64,000 bases of DNA from Haloplanus salinarum (GCF_024498175.1 NZ_CP101823.1:2858987-2922986); one strand, 5' to 3'. Numbered from the stretch's first letter, positions 17,447 to 26,734 are shown. The notes: generated by a model not told the origin, from the letters alone. Numbers and translations: made by a program.

Positions 17447-17868
17447 GTGAGTATCACCGGGGGACGGTACGGCTTCCGCCCACCTAATATTGTGCGGTTA
17501 TTCCAAGAAACCCGTTCGTCGATCGCCGACGAATTCGTGCCGATGTGCGCGGACACCGGTCCACTCCCCCGGCATAACCGCCCTAGATCACGTATATACG
17601 CAGTTCCAGTTACGTGTGGCGTATTCAGTGGGTGCGAGCCACGGGGACGTCGGCGGCTGACGATATTGGGGGTTCAAGATCCAACCATCTGATTGATAGG
17701 CAGTAGTAGTCGTTGGGAGTCGGCGCGCGCTCGAACGGAGCCCAGTCCGACGCCGGCGGTCAGGAGTTCGTGAGAACGGCAGGGACCGTGTTGAGTCGCG
17801 ACGGGGGGTCGAATCGTCGTCCCGTCGGTGCTGCGTTCGGCCGGCAGGCCGGCGAGGGTCGCGTGGCG
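17447..17868. other. 422-bp intergenic region without a convincing gene
   Basis: Between the SQR-like gene start and the radA stop. Its first 200 bases are lower in GC and hold TATA-like cctaatatt (17483-17491, suits the minus-strand SQR gene) and cgtatata (17590-17597). The rest is GC-rich. No ORF has plausible protein composition. An unannotated small RNA is possible because of the orphan cgtatata site. Confidence 0.5.
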
Positions 17869-18900
17869 TTACTCGGGGACGAGCCCCTCGTCTTTGACGC
17901 GCATCACGGCCTCGCCGTCGGCGAGGTTGGGCGCGTCGACGAGACGGACGATCCGTTTGTCGCCTTTCGACTTCCGGAGATACATCCGGAACGTCGAGGT
18001 GTGGCCGAGGATGTTGCCCCCGATGGGTTGGGTCGGGTCGCCGAAGTAGGAGTCGGGGTTCGAGGCGACCTGGTTGGTGACGAGGACGGCGGCGTTGTAG
18101 AGGTCGCCGATCCGCATCAGGTCGTGGAGATGTTTGTTGAGCTTCTGCTGTCGCTCGGCGAGTTCCCCCCGGCCGACGTACTCGGCGCGGAAGTGAGCGG
18201 TCAGGGAGTCGACGTTCAGCAGGCGGACGGGCCATTCGGAGTCCTCGTGTTCGCTCGCGAGCTCCTTCGCCTTCTCGGCCAGCAGGATCTGGTGGTTGGA
18301 GTTGAACGCCTTCGCGACGTGGATCTTGTCCAGCACGTCGGTGACGAGTGCCTCCATGGCGTCCTCGTCGCCGGGCGAGCCCTCGATGCCGCGGTCGTCC
18401 ATCGTCGCCTGAATGATCTCGTCGTCGAGGCCCCGGACCATGTCGTCGATGCGCTCGGGACGGAACGTGTCCTCGCTGTCGACGAAGATGGCGCTCCCGC
18501 GGAGGCCGCCGTACTCGGTGGGCAACTGGACGTTGACCGAGAGCTGGTGGGTGACCTGTGACTTGCCGGCGCCGAACTCGCCGTACACCTCGGTGATCGA
18601 CTGGGTCTCGACGCCGCCGCCGAGCAACTCGTCGACCTCGGGGACGTTCCAGGTGAGCTTGCCGATCTGTTCGCGACGTTCGAGGACGGTCGCCCCCGTC
18701 TCGAAGCCGCCGACGTCCGCCGCCTCGCGGGCCGCGTTGATGATGTCGCTCGCCGTCGATTCGCCGATGTCGGCCGTGTTGGAGAGCTCCGCGGGACTCG
18801 CCACCGCGATGCTCTGGTAGCTCTCGAAGCCCGCTTCGACCAGTTTGTCGGCCGTCGCCGGCCCGACTCCCGGAAGGTTCTCGAGGTCGTCTTCTGCCAT
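17869..18900 (-). CDS. radA: DNA repair and recombination protein RadA
   Basis: 343 residues, normal archaeal length, no intein. The N-terminal HhH domain has [19 protein letters not shown]. The RecA core follows, with Walker [15 protein letters not shown] near 110-123, the polymerisation-linker region, Walker [19 protein letters not shown]1/L2 loops, and [20 protein letters not shown]. It assembles on ssDNA and catalyses strand exchange. ATG 18898-18900 fits the family start [13 protein letters not shown]; the in-frame upstream extension is not conserved in type. Confidence 0.97.
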   Translation of the reverse strand: MAEDDLENLPGVGPATADKLVEAGFESYQSIAVASPAELSNTADIGESTASDIINAAREAADVGGFETGATVLERREQIGKLTWNVPEVDELLGGGVETQSITEVYGEFGAGKSQVTHQLSVNVQLPTEYGGLRGSAIFVDSEDTFRPERIDDMVRGLDDEIIQATMDDRGIEGSPGDEDAMEALVTDVLDKIHVAKAFNSNHQILLAEKAKELASEHEDSEWPVRLLNVDSLTAHFRAEYVGRGELAERQQKLNKHLHDLMRIGDLYNAAVLVTNQVASNPDSYFGDPTQPIGGNILGHTSTFRMYLRKSKGDKRIVRLVDAPNLADGEAVMRVKDEGLVPE

Positions 18901-19019
18901 GTGACTCCGCTTGTGCCCCTCCGCACATAAAGCCTCGTTAACACCGTGGTGAAAGTGAAACGGCACGACGGCGTGGCCGTCGATACCACGGAGCGCGGTG
19001 GTTCATGCGGGAGCGGGCG

Positions 19020-19631
19020 CTACGTCCACGGGTGGCCGCCGTCCGTGCCGGGCCACAGCGGGTACCAGTAGCTCTCGTCGTCCTCCACGTCGAGTTCGCC
19101 GTCGAGGACCGACTGGAGTTTGAACTCCAGTCGGTTGTCCCGTTCGCGGCCACCCGTCGGGACGAAGGGGTAGTACGCCCCGCGGCGGAAGGAGTAGAGC
19201 CAGTAGGCACGGGTCCCGTCGCGGGCGCGCTCGAACCCGAAGACCGCCGCGAGCAGGCGCGAGCCGTATCCGCGCTCGACGAACGTATCGGCGGCGAAGT
19301 GGACGCTCGTCACCAGGTCCTCGGGGTCGTCGTCCTCGAGGACGACCCAGTGGTAGCCGTGGTCGTCCTCGTGGCGGTAGAACGTCGTCCCCGTCTCGGC
19401 CTCGCCGGCGCGGAGGATCTCCTCGACGTCGTCGACCGTCGCGTCGAAGTCGGTGCTGTCGACCGAGGAGAAACAGAGCGCCGCGGCGCCGACGGGGGCG
19501 AAACCGAGGTCGGCCTCCATCGTGAGGTAGGCGGTGCTCATGCCGAACAGGTCCTCGGGGTCGGCTTCGCGGGTCGCGTCGGCGTCGGTCCGGACGCCGA
19601 GCACCGACCGGAGCGTATCGAACAGGCCCAT
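19020..19631 (-). CDS. pspAB: PspA-associated protein PspAB
   Basis: 203 residues beginning MGLFDTLRSVLGVRTDADATREADPEDLFGMSTAYLTM, which matches the PspAB family linked to PspA/Snf7-type envelope stress systems in archaea and actinobacteria. It has Trp/Tyr-rich blocks (GYHWVVLEDDDPEDLV, RRGAYYPFVP, YWYPLWPG) and no membrane segment. Its ATG overlaps the htpX stop as ATGA (19628-19631 region), so the two are coupled. Family knowledge places it in membrane stress handling; the biochemical role is unknown. Confidence 0.82.
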   Translation of the reverse strand: MGLFDTLRSVLGVRTDADATREADPEDLFGMSTAYLTMEADLGFAPVGAAALCFSSVDSTDFDATVDDVEEILRAGEAETGTTFYRHEDDHGYHWVVLEDDDPEDLVTSVHFAADTFVERGYGSRLLAAVFGFERARDGTRAYWLYSFRRGAYYPFVPTGGRERDNRLEFKLQSVLDGELDVEDDESYWYPLWPGTDGGHPWT

Positions 19632-20503
19632 CAGCGCCGTTCCATCTCCCCTTCGAGGTCGCGCAGGCGGTCGACGCGCTTCTCGGTCGGCGGGTGCGTC
19701 GAGAACAGGCGGCCGACGACGCCGCTCCGGAGCGGGATGACGAAGAAGGCGTTCATCTCCGACTGCTCGCGGAGGTCACGGTCGGGGACGTCGTCCATCC
19801 GGCCGGAGATCTTCAGCAGCGCCGACGCGAGCGCCGACGGTTGGCCGGTGATGGCCGCCGCCCCGCGGTCGGCGGCGTACTCGCGGTAGCGCGAGAGCGC
19901 CCGGACGAGCAGGAAGGAGACGATCCAGACGACCAGCGAGACGAGGATCGCCACGACGACGCCGCCGCCGCCCTGGCGGTTGCGGCCGCCGCCGAACAGC
20001 CACCCCCACCGCACGACCATGAAGGCGAGCGTCGAGAGGAAGGAGGCGATCGTCATCACCATCACGTCCCGGTTCTTGACGTGGGCGAGTTCGTGGGCCA
20101 TCACGCCCTCGAGTTCCTCCTCGTCGAGGGTGCGGAGGAGCCCCTCGGTGACACAGACCGTCGAGTGCTTCTGGGACCGGCCGGCGGCGAAGGCGTTGGG
20201 CATCTTCGTGTCCGCGACCGCGACGTCGGGTTTCGGGAGGTCGGCCTGTTGACAGAGGCGGTCGACCATGGCGTGCAGGCGGGGATACTCCTCGGCGTCG
20301 ACGCGTCTCGCGCCCATGCTGTACAGCGCGAGGCGGTCGCTGAAGAAGAACTGTCCCAGCGAGAACAGTCCCATCACGAGGACGATTCCGAACAGCCCCA
20401 TGTACCGCGACAGGATCGCGACGAAGACGATATAGAGGACGAACAGGAGGAACATCGTCAGGACCATCCGGCCCCGAAGCCCCCAGTCGGGTTTCCACTC
20501 CAT
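19631..20503 (-). CDS. htpX: Membrane zinc metalloprotease HtpX
   Basis: 290 residues. Two N-terminal helices (MVLTMFLLFVLYIVFVAILS and LFGIVLVMGLFSLGQFFF), the zinc site HELAH in EGVMAHELAHVKNRDVMVM, two more helices, the third ligand Glu region YREYAADRGAAAITGQP, and a cytosolic tail ending in STHPPTEKRVDRL. It degrades damaged membrane proteins. It is coupled to pspAB. ATG 20501-20503 is used; the longer reading frame upstream lacks the family start. Confidence 0.93.
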   Translation of the reverse strand: MEWKPDWGLRGRMVLTMFLLFVLYIVFVAILSRYMGLFGIVLVMGLFSLGQFFFSDRLALYSMGARRVDAEEYPRLHAMVDRLCQQADLPKPDVAVADTKMPNAFAAGRSQKHSTVCVTEGLLRTLDEEELEGVMAHELAHVKNRDVMVMTIASFLSTLAFMVVRWGWLFGGGRNRQGGGGVVVAILVSLVVWIVSFLLVRALSRYREYAADRGAAAITGQPSALASALLKISGRMDDVPDRDLREQSEMNAFFVIPLRSGVVGRLFSTHPPTEKRVDRLRDLEGEMERR

Positions 20504-20589
20504 GTGCGGGGGTAGACGCGGCGGTCGGTAAACGTTATCGGCGATCCGTGTCGCGGGGCTTAACCGCCGCGGGCGACTACGGCCCGGCG

Positions 20590-21696
20590 ATGAGCGACAC
20601 CGAGTCCCGGGAGTTCTGTCCGCGCTGTGGCGACCCGGTGCCGACGCGAACGGAGCCACTGCCCGGCGAGCCACGCGACCGGGACCGCCGCCTCTGTGAC
20701 GCCTGTTACTTCGAGGACTTCGACCTCGTGGACGCACCCGAGCGGATCGAGGTGCTGGTCTGTTCCGGCTGTGGTGCCGTCCACCGGGGGAACCGGTGGG
20801 TCGACGTCGACGCCCGCGACTACACGGACGTGGCCGTCGACGAGACCCGCGAGGCGCTCGGGATCCACGTCGGCGCCCGGAACGTCACGTGGGCGGTCGA
20901 TCCCGAGCAGGTCGACGAGAACACCATCCGGATGCACTGCCAGTTCACCGGCGTCGTCCGCGAGACGCCGCTGGAGGAGTCGGTCGTCGTGCCCGTGAAG
21001 ATCTCGCGGGGCACCTGCGACCGCTGTGGGCGTATCGCCGGGGGCTACTACGCGAGTACGGTTCAGGTGCGGGCGACCGACCGGACGCCCACGGCCGAGG
21101 AACGGAGCCGCGCCGTCGAGATCGCGGAGTCCCACGTCGCCGACAAGGAGGGGGACGGCGACCGCGAGGCCTTCGTCAGCGAGGTGAAGGAGACGGACGA
21201 CGGCCCGAACGTGAAGCTGTCGACGAACGGCCTCGGCGAGGAGGTGTCCCGGCGCATCGTCCGCGAACTCGGCGGGAGCGTCGAGAGCTACCCCACCCTC
21301 GTCACCGAGGACGGCGACGGCAACGAGGTCTACCGGGTCACCTACGCGGTGCGGCTGCCGAAGTTCACGCCGGGCGACGTCATCGCCCCCGACGACGACG
21401 CGGGGCCGGTCCTCGTCCGGAGCGTGAGCGGGAACCTGAAGGGGATCCGACTGGCCACCGGCGAGCCCTACGAGGCGTCGTTCGACGACGAGGAACTCGC
21501 AGCCAGGCGACTGGCGACCCGCGAGGACGCCGTCGAGACGACGGTGGTGGCCGTCGAGGACGCCCACGCGGTGCAGGTACTCGACCCGGAGACCTACGAG
21601 GCGAAGACGATCCCGCGCCCGGACTTCTTCGACGCGGACGCGGAGACGGTTCCCGTCGTCAAGACGCGAGCCGGCCTCCACGCCCTGCCTGACTAG
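20590..21696 (+). CDS. NMD3 family ribosome maturation protein
   Basis: 368 residues. Four Cys-x2-Cys pairs in FCPRCGD, LCDACYF, VCSGCGA and TCDRCGR form the two NMD3 zinc fingers. The middle domain reads NVKLSTNGLGEEVSRRIVRELGG, and the C-terminal part ends near VPVVKTRAGLHALPD. Eukaryotic NMD3 exports the 60S subunit; archaeal homologues are thought to act in large-subunit maturation or recycling. The gene diverges from htpX and overlaps the convergent small HTH gene by 4 nt. Confidence 0.9.
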   Translation: MSDTESREFCPRCGDPVPTRTEPLPGEPRDRDRRLCDACYFEDFDLVDAPERIEVLVCSGCGAVHRGNRWVDVDARDYTDVAVDETREALGIHVGARNVTWAVDPEQVDENTIRMHCQFTGVVRETPLEESVVVPVKISRGTCDRCGRIAGGYYASTVQVRATDRTPTAEERSRAVEIAESHVADKEGDGDREAFVSEVKETDDGPNVKLSTNGLGEEVSRRIVRELGGSVESYPTLVTEDGDGNEVYRVTYAVRLPKFTPGDVIAPDDDAGPVLVRSVSGNLKGIRLATGEPYEASFDDEELAARRLATREDAVETTVVAVEDAHAVQVLDPETYEAKTIPRPDFFDADAETVPVVKTRAGLHALPD

Positions 21697-21890
21697 TCGG
21701 CGTCGGCCGACCGGTCGGCCGTGGACGTGACGTCGCCGGCGTCGACGTCGATCCCCGCCCGCTGCAGGTGTCCCGTCACCGCCGACGCCATCTCCTCGTC
21801 GGAACAGCCCGCGCGCCGGGCGGCCTGCGAGAGCGTGAGCGTCCCGTTGCGATACAGGATCACCGACGACTCGATCGTATGAGTGCGCAT
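21693..21890 (-). CDS. Small HTH-like haloarchaeal protein
   Basis: 65 residues. ESSVILYRNGTLTLSQAARRAGCSDEEMASAVTGHLQRAGI reads as a tri-helical HTH with the usual LTLSQAARRAG turn, as in a haloarchaeal family I recall as DUF7317-like. The acidic tail follows. The upstream 130 nt are AT-rich and contain its promoter. It overlaps nmd3 by 4 nt at the 3' ends. Regulatory function is inferred only from the HTH. Confidence 0.6.
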   Translation of the reverse strand: MRTHTIESSVILYRNGTLTLSQAARRAGCSDEEMASAVTGHLQRAGIDVDAGDVTSTADRSADAD

Positions 21891-22018
21891 TTGGGTGTAT
21901 TTTCGAGGAATAGCTACAAGTACCTAAATCTTTCTAGTAATACAACCCGCGTTTGACAATCTTGTCCACAATAGAAGAAACGTATGGTCAGTTATTGTTT
22001 GAGTCTCGGTACCACGGA

Positions 22019-23809
22019 TCACTCGCCCCACACGTCCGACAGCGGGTGGTCGTCGGCGCCGTCGTCGCCCGACTCGCCCCCGTCGGACGCCGTGTGGGGC
22101 CGCGCCCCGGTCCGCCCACCGCTCCGTGTGCCGGGCGTCGTGTCCGTCCCGTCGAGTGCCGCGTCGGGGTCAAAGGCCGGGAGGGTCGGCCGCTCCATGT
22201 CGTCCACGGCGTCCGCGAACCAGGGCGGCATGTCCCCCCGGGCGCGCTCGAAGAGGTCGAGGAGGCTCGAATCCGCGAGGTAGGTGGCGCCGTGGTCGTC
22301 GGGCGCGCGGACGATGCGGCCAGCGGCCTGGATCACCGTCCGGAGGGCGACCCGGTAGTACCACGCCCACTGCCCGTCTTCGAGCCGACGGGCCACCCGC
22401 GAGTCGGCGGTGTTGAGATAGGGCGCCTTGCAGAGTACCTGCCAGCGGGCCAGGTCGCCACGCAGGTCCAGCGCCTCCTCCATCTTCACCGAGAGGAAGA
22501 CGTCGGGGTCGTCGGTCGCCTTCCAGTCCTCCAGGGCCCGGTCGCGGTCCGCCCGATCGTGGGTCCGGAGACGGGCGTCGACGCCGAAATCCGACAGGCG
22601 GTCGGCCAGGCGGTCCTGAATCGCGTAGGAGTGACAGTGGACGAGACCCTTCTCGGAGGGGTGCCGAGCCATGAGTCGAACCAGCAGGCGGGCCACGTCG
22701 GGCAGCGTCCCGTCGCGGTGTTCGTAGGTCATCTTTCCCCGGGTCACGTCGTAGAGCGGGCGGTTCTCCAGGGGGAAGGTGTGGGGGACGTCGACGAGGG
22801 CGACGTTCGCGGGGTCGAGACCGACCCCGCGACAGAACGCCGCCTTGTCGAGGATGGTCGCCGAGAGGAGGGCGAACTTGTTCCCGCGGTCCCAGACGGT
22901 GTGATGGAGGTACCGACCGGGGTCGAGCGGCTTGATCGTGATGGCGCCGCCAGCGTCGTCGGGCTGGTCGACGACCCAGGTGGTCGTACTGGTCGGGTCG
23001 CGGTAGTCGGAGACGAACCACTGGAGCTCCGACCGAAGCTCCTGTAACCGGTCGCGGCGGGCGGCCTCGCCCGGCGTGAGTTCCGGCGATTTCGTCAGAT
23101 CCGACGCCGCGCGCTCACAGACGCCGGCGAGCGTCTCGGCGAAGCGGGCCGTCCGGTCGAGCGGGTCGTCCGCGTCGTCCAAGTCGGGCACGCCCACCTC
23201 GTCCCAGACGGGGACGGTGTCGGACCGGAGGTCGACGGTGGCGTACATCTCCGCCCACTCCGCGAGGCCGTGGGCCTCGTCGATCACCACCACGTCGCGC
23301 TTGCCGAACACCTCCGACCCGGCGGTCTGCATGAAGTAGGCGAGCGTCATCGCCGCGATGGATCGGTTGGAGGCGATGGCGCGGTCGGCGTAGTAGGGAC
23401 ACCGGTGTTTGACCGTACAGTCGTAGCCCGACTCCCGCGCACAGGGTGCACGGTCCACCGGCGTCGTCGTCTCGTCGGGGAGGATGCAGGTGTAGTTTCC
23501 CTTCCCCCGGATCACGTTGAGGTCGTCGAGCAGGTCGTCCGCGGCCACGTCGTCGAGCTGTGACACCTGCGGCGTGGTGTAGTAGGCGCCGGTCGCCTCG
23601 GCGGGGTCGGCCTCGTCGGGCGTCCGGGCCGCCCCGGCGACGGCGCGGGCCAGCAGCGACTTCCCGCTCCCGGTCGGGGCACGGACCAGCACCACGTCGT
23701 TGCCCGCGGCGAAGGCCGAACGGATGTCCGCCAGGGCGTCGCGCTGGTTGCCACGGAACGACGGGGCCGGGAACGAGGCGGGGATGCGCTCGGGGTCCAC
23801 GGTGACCAC
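22019..23809 (-). CDS. XPD/DinG-like superfamily 2 DNA helicase
   Basis: 596 residues from GTG (alternative GTG at 23800). Walker A APTGSGKSLLARAV near residue 43, a four-cysteine cluster (NYTCIL, APCARES, YDCTVK, RCPYY at about 105-140) matching the Fe-S domain of XPD/DinG/FancJ helicases, DEAH in VVVIDEAHGLAEW, motif III LLSATIL, and the C-terminal motif VI TVIQAAGRIVRAPDDHG. A 5'-3' helicase in repair or replication is expected. The acidic glycine-rich tail from about residue 550 is low complexity. The haloarchaeal name rad3 is used for similar genes. Confidence 0.88.
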   Translation of the reverse strand: MVTVDPERIPASFPAPSFRGNQRDALADIRSAFAAGNDVVLVRAPTGSGKSLLARAVAGAARTPDEADPAEATGAYYTTPQVSQLDDVAADDLLDDLNVIRGKGNYTCILPDETTTPVDRAPCARESGYDCTVKHRCPYYADRAIASNRSIAAMTLAYFMQTAGSEVFGKRDVVVIDEAHGLAEWAEMYATVDLRSDTVPVWDEVGVPDLDDADDPLDRTARFAETLAGVCERAASDLTKSPELTPGEAARRDRLQELRSELQWFVSDYRDPTSTTTWVVDQPDDAGGAITIKPLDPGRYLHHTVWDRGNKFALLSATILDKAAFCRGVGLDPANVALVDVPHTFPLENRPLYDVTRGKMTYEHRDGTLPDVARLLVRLMARHPSEKGLVHCHSYAIQDRLADRLSDFGVDARLRTHDRADRDRALEDWKATDDPDVFLSVKMEEALDLRGDLARWQVLCKAPYLNTADSRVARRLEDGQWAWYYRVALRTVIQAAGRIVRAPDDHGATYLADSSLLDLFERARGDMPPWFADAVDDMERPTLPAFDPDAALDGTDTTPGTRSGGRTGARPHTASDGGESGDDGADDHPLSDVWGE

Positions 23810-23918
23810 AGCCGGGCGCCGCAGGTAATACTGTCGGCAACGGTTCGACGTCCGGGGATGTCGGACCGTTCCGTCGACTTCCGTTCGACTGTAAAACTAT
23901 CTTCCTGCTAGGAGAGAA

Positions 23919-23938
23919 TCCCGCCGTTTACGCCGGGA
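23919..23938. repeat. Imperfect hairpin matching the right end of the tnpB element
   Basis: tcccgccgtttacgccggga folds with one mismatched pair. It resembles the perfect hairpin at 25319-25338 in stem sequence, tetranucleotide loop (ttta versus ttca) and flanks (gaatcccgccg / gaagccccgccg). It may be the remnant right end of an earlier IS1341-type copy upstream of tnpB. Confidence 0.5.
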
Positions 23939-24035
23939 GTGAATCCGACACTTCCTACGCAGTCCACCGTCGATGACAGACCGGATAGTCCACGCCAATC
24001 CGGGCATTAAATAACTGCTTCGACATAGGCTATGT

Positions 24036-25286
24036 ATGGCGATTCAGGTCACGCGCACCTTCGTTGGTTCCATCCAGAACCACCGGCAGGTCTGCGATGG
24101 CCTCGACTCGCTCGGGGATTCCGCCTCGAAGATCTGGAACGTCGCACGATGGACAGCCCAACGAGTTTGGGACGCAATCGGTACGATTCCCAACGAAGGT
24201 TCGCTTAAATCGTATATGAAGAACCGCTCGTGCTGGAAAGACTTGAACGCACAATCCAGTCAGAAAGTCATTGAAGAACTTTCTGACGCTTTCCAGTCGT
24301 GGTTCGACCTACGACAGAAAGACGACAAGGCAAATCCGCCCGGCTACCGGAAACACGGCGACGAACGACCACGTTCCACGGTTACGTTCAAAGAAGACGG
24401 GTTCAAACACGACTCCGAGAACAATCGAGTTCGACTCTCGAAAGGCTCGAACCTGAAGAAACACTTCTCGGACTTCTTGCTCTGCGAGTACCAGACTCGT
24501 CCTGACGTTGACCTCTCTGAAGCCAACTCGGTGCAGAACGTTCGTGCGGTCTGGAACGGTGACGAGTGGGAACTGCACTTCGTCTGTAAAGTCGAACTCG
24601 AAACAAACGACCCAGCAGGTGACGAAGTGGCCGGTATTGACCTCGGTATCACAAATATCGCTACGGTCGCGTTCCCGGACGAATACGTTCTCTACCCCGG
24701 TAACTCGCTCAAGCAGGACAAGCACTACTTCAAGCGTGCTGAGTACGACACGGAAGGTGAGAACGGCCCGTCTGAGAAGTCGATGTGGGCACGTCAGAAA
24801 CTCACTGACCGTGAGACGCACTTCTACCACGCCCTCTCAGACGCCATCATCACAGAGTGTGTCGAACGCGGTGTGGGCACGCTCGCAGTAAGTTGGCCCG
24901 AGACTGTTCGAGAGTCCGACTGGGGGAAGACAGGCAACAAGAAACTCCATACGTGGGCCTTCGACCGCATCTTCCAGTACCTCGAATACAAGGGCGAAAT
25001 ACGCGGTGTTGAGGTGCTAAAGGAGAACGAGTGGGACACCTCGAAGACCTGTTCGGCGTGTGGAGACGACACGAAAGCGAACCGTGTTGAGCGAGGGTTG
25101 TACGTCTGCCAGTCGTGTGGCTTGGTCGGGAACGCAGATTGCAACGGAGCGGAGAACATGCGGCAGAAGATAACTCCGAATCCTCACGGTGAGGATAGGA
25201 GTAACGGCTGTGTGGCACAGCCATCGACACACTTGTTCGACCGCGAGAGCGGGACGTTTCACACGAGAGAACAAGTCGCGTCGTAG
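24036..25286 (+). CDS. tnpB: TnpB-like RNA-guided nuclease of an IS1341-type element, RuvC-II possibly altered
   Basis: 416 residues. RuvC-I Asp202 in VAGIDLGITN, RuvC-III Asp368 in GNADCNGAEN, and a zinc ribbon with Cys339, 342, 358 and 361 are present. In related haloarchaeal copies the RuvC-II acid lies in a GD or ED just before IRED-NWGK; here that spot reads AVSWPETVRESDWGK, with Ser286-Trp287 where the acid is expected and Glu289 two residues later. It may be inactive or use Glu289. No tnpA accompanies it. Base composition is clearly lower in GC than the neighbours, consistent with transfer. Confidence 0.88.
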   Translation: MAIQVTRTFVGSIQNHRQVCDGLDSLGDSASKIWNVARWTAQRVWDAIGTIPNEGSLKSYMKNRSCWKDLNAQSSQKVIEELSDAFQSWFDLRQKDDKANPPGYRKHGDERPRSTVTFKEDGFKHDSENNRVRLSKGSNLKKHFSDFLLCEYQTRPDVDLSEANSVQNVRAVWNGDEWELHFVCKVELETNDPAGDEVAGIDLGITNIATVAFPDEYVLYPGNSLKQDKHYFKRAEYDTEGENGPSEKSMWARQKLTDRETHFYHALSDAIITECVERGVGTLAVSWPETVRESDWGKTGNKKLHTWAFDRIFQYLEYKGEIRGVEVLKENEWDTSKTCSACGDDTKANRVERGLYVCQSCGLVGNADCNGAENMRQKITPNPHGEDRSNGCVAQPSTHLFDRESGTFHTREQVAS

Positions 25287-25344
25287 ACCGGCAAATATCC
25301 CACCTGCGGTACGGGAAGCCCCGCCGTTCACGGCGGGGAGGATG
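25287..25344 (+). ncRNA. Right-end hairpin and predicted reRNA (omega RNA) 3' part
   Basis: ccccgccgttcacggcgggg (25319-25338) is a perfect 8-bp stem with a TTCA loop, about 33 nt after the tnpB stop. Family knowledge: TnpB guide RNAs are made from the 3' end of tnpB and the element's right end, with the guide read from the flanking DNA. Here the guide would start near 25345, inside the 3' end of the neighbouring zinc-finger gene. Boundaries are inferred. Confidence 0.5.
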
Positions 25345-25554
25345 TCACTCGGACAACGCCGCCACGTCGTCGGCGGTCACCTCGCGGTCGTCGGGGAGGC
25401 GCTCGATGCAGTCGAAACAGAGGAAATGTTCGGTGCCGTCCGCGAGTTCGAGCGTGACGCCGCCGGTCGTCGTCGCCTCGAACGTCCAGAAGTTCCCGGC
25501 GCCGCCCGCGACGGGAACGTCCGTCCCGCAGCCGTCACAGGGGTCGGAGCTCAT
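25345..25554 (-). CDS. Small zinc-ribbon protein
   Basis: 69 residues with two Cys-x2-Cys knuckles, PCDGCGTDV near the N-terminus and FLCFDCIERLP near residue 45, separated by a beta-rich FWTFEATTTGGVTLELADGTEHF. It resembles a haloarchaeal four-cysteine family (DUF7561-like from memory). The function is unknown. Its stop codon abuts the right end of the tnpB element. Confidence 0.7.
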   Translation of the reverse strand: MSSDPCDGCGTDVPVAGGAGNFWTFEATTTGGVTLELADGTEHFLCFDCIERLPDDREVTADDVAALSE

Positions 25555-25593
25555 ACCCGAAGCCGACGGGCCGGGACGGGAAAGCCCTGCGGG

Positions 25594-26418
25594 TCAACAC
25601 TCGCCCGCGTCGGCGGCGACGCCCAGCGAGAACGACACGGAGTCCGTCTGCACGCGGTTCGGCGCATCCGCCGGGAGCTCCCACCGGAACCGGACGGCGT
25701 GGGCCCCCGCGGCGACGCAGGCGTCGGTCAGCGGGATCCACTCCGAAACGGCGTCGAGGCCGGCGAGCGATCCCTCGTAGACCGGCCGGCCGTCGGCGTC
25801 GTCGTACCACAGACGGACCCGCACGTATTCCTGTAGTTCACCCGGCGGGCCGCCGTCGCCCGCGCTCCGCTCTGCGTCGGTCACGCCGCCCTCCGCGACG
25901 TCGGTCACGGTCCCCCGAACCCAGAGGCGTGCGGGCGACCCCGACAGCGAGAGCGAGAGGTCGACCGTCCCGCCGTCGCCGGGCACTACGTCGTCGAGGG
26001 CGACGGGGGGAACGGCGGCCGCGACCGGATCGTCGGGCGGGACGGCCGTCCCGGTGCCGGCGGGCGGCGGATTACGGTCGCCGTCGAGCCATCCCGATCC
26101 GTCGGCGGGCGAGCCGTCGGCGGTCTGATCGGACGGCCGCTCGGTCGAACCGCCGTCGTCCACGGGCGTGTCGGGTGCGGGCGTCGGATCCGCGTCGGTG
26201 GCCTCGCCCGCCGGCGTCGGGGTGGACGTCGGCGGACGGTCGGCCGTCACGTCGTACTCGATCGAGAGGTCCGGGTCCGAGGCCGGGTCGTCGTCGAATC
26301 GGGGCGCGGTGCCGAACCCCGCGCCGACGACAGCGAGCAGTCCGGATCCGAGGAGGACGAGCAGACGGCGACGGGAGGAGTCGTCCTCCGCCGCGTCCGG
26401 GTCACCGGCGTCGCTCAT
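25594..26418 (-). CDS. Exported protein of the haloarchaeal SipW/TasA-like type
   Basis: 274 residues. The N-terminus SSRRRLLVLLGSGLLAVVGAGF looks like a signal or Tat-like segment. Residues about 55-130 are a Pro/Thr/Ser/Asp-rich linker typical of surface proteins. The C-terminal domain has LWYDDADGRPVYEGSLAGLDAVSEWIPLT and ends WELPADAPNRVQTDSVSFSLGVAAD, which matches the tail of SipW-dependent CalY/TasA-like proteins. Probably secreted or membrane-anchored outside the cell. No sipW-like peptidase gene is nearby, so the class assignment is moderate. Confidence 0.6.
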   Translation of the reverse strand: MSDAGDPDAAEDDSSRRRLLVLLGSGLLAVVGAGFGTAPRFDDDPASDPDLSIEYDVTADRPPTSTPTPAGEATDADPTPAPDTPVDDGGSTERPSDQTADGSPADGSGWLDGDRNPPPAGTGTAVPPDDPVAAAVPPVALDDVVPGDGGTVDLSLSLSGSPARLWVRGTVTDVAEGGVTDAERSAGDGGPPGELQEYVRVRLWYDDADGRPVYEGSLAGLDAVSEWIPLTDACVAAGAHAVRFRWELPADAPNRVQTDSVSFSLGVAADAGEC

Positions 26419-26734
26419 CCGGCGTCACCGGCCGTGGGGATCCGCCGTGCGGTCCGATCGGGGACGCGGTGCGATCTCATGGGCGCCGCTACGCGGGAGG
26501 GGGAAATAGGTAATCAGGCGCTAGCCGACCGCCGGGACGCAGCGCGGATCGTCAGGGTGAGCCTGAAGCCGCGTCGTGGGGGCCGCGGCGTCGCCCCCAG
26601 CCGAGGTCGGGCCGCTGGAACCGGCGCCCGTGCCGGCGATGGGGAGACCCGCCGCTGGTCGGGCGGTGGTGGGTCACGTCACCGGGGCGCTGGTGTCGAC
26701 GGCGGTTCCCGTCCTGCGCGGGCGGAACGGACGG
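26419..26734. other. 316-bp GC-rich spacer, no gene seen
   Basis: Between two minus-strand genes. No ORF with plausible composition is present. A possible promoter for the exported protein gene lies in the AT-richer stretch near 26500-26515 (gggggaaataggtaatc). Nothing else is identifiable. Confidence 0.4.

Noticed and set aside
17665-17690. tRNA T-arm-like gggttcaagatcc
   Set aside because: The loop spacing is wrong for TTCRANNC closed by a paired C, and no acceptor or anticodon stem can be drawn around it. No tRNA gene is seen in the window.
17588-18928. 446-codon minus-strand ORF partly over radA
   Set aside because: Same strand but out of frame with radA, Arg/Pro-rich. radA itself has all RecA motifs in the other frame.
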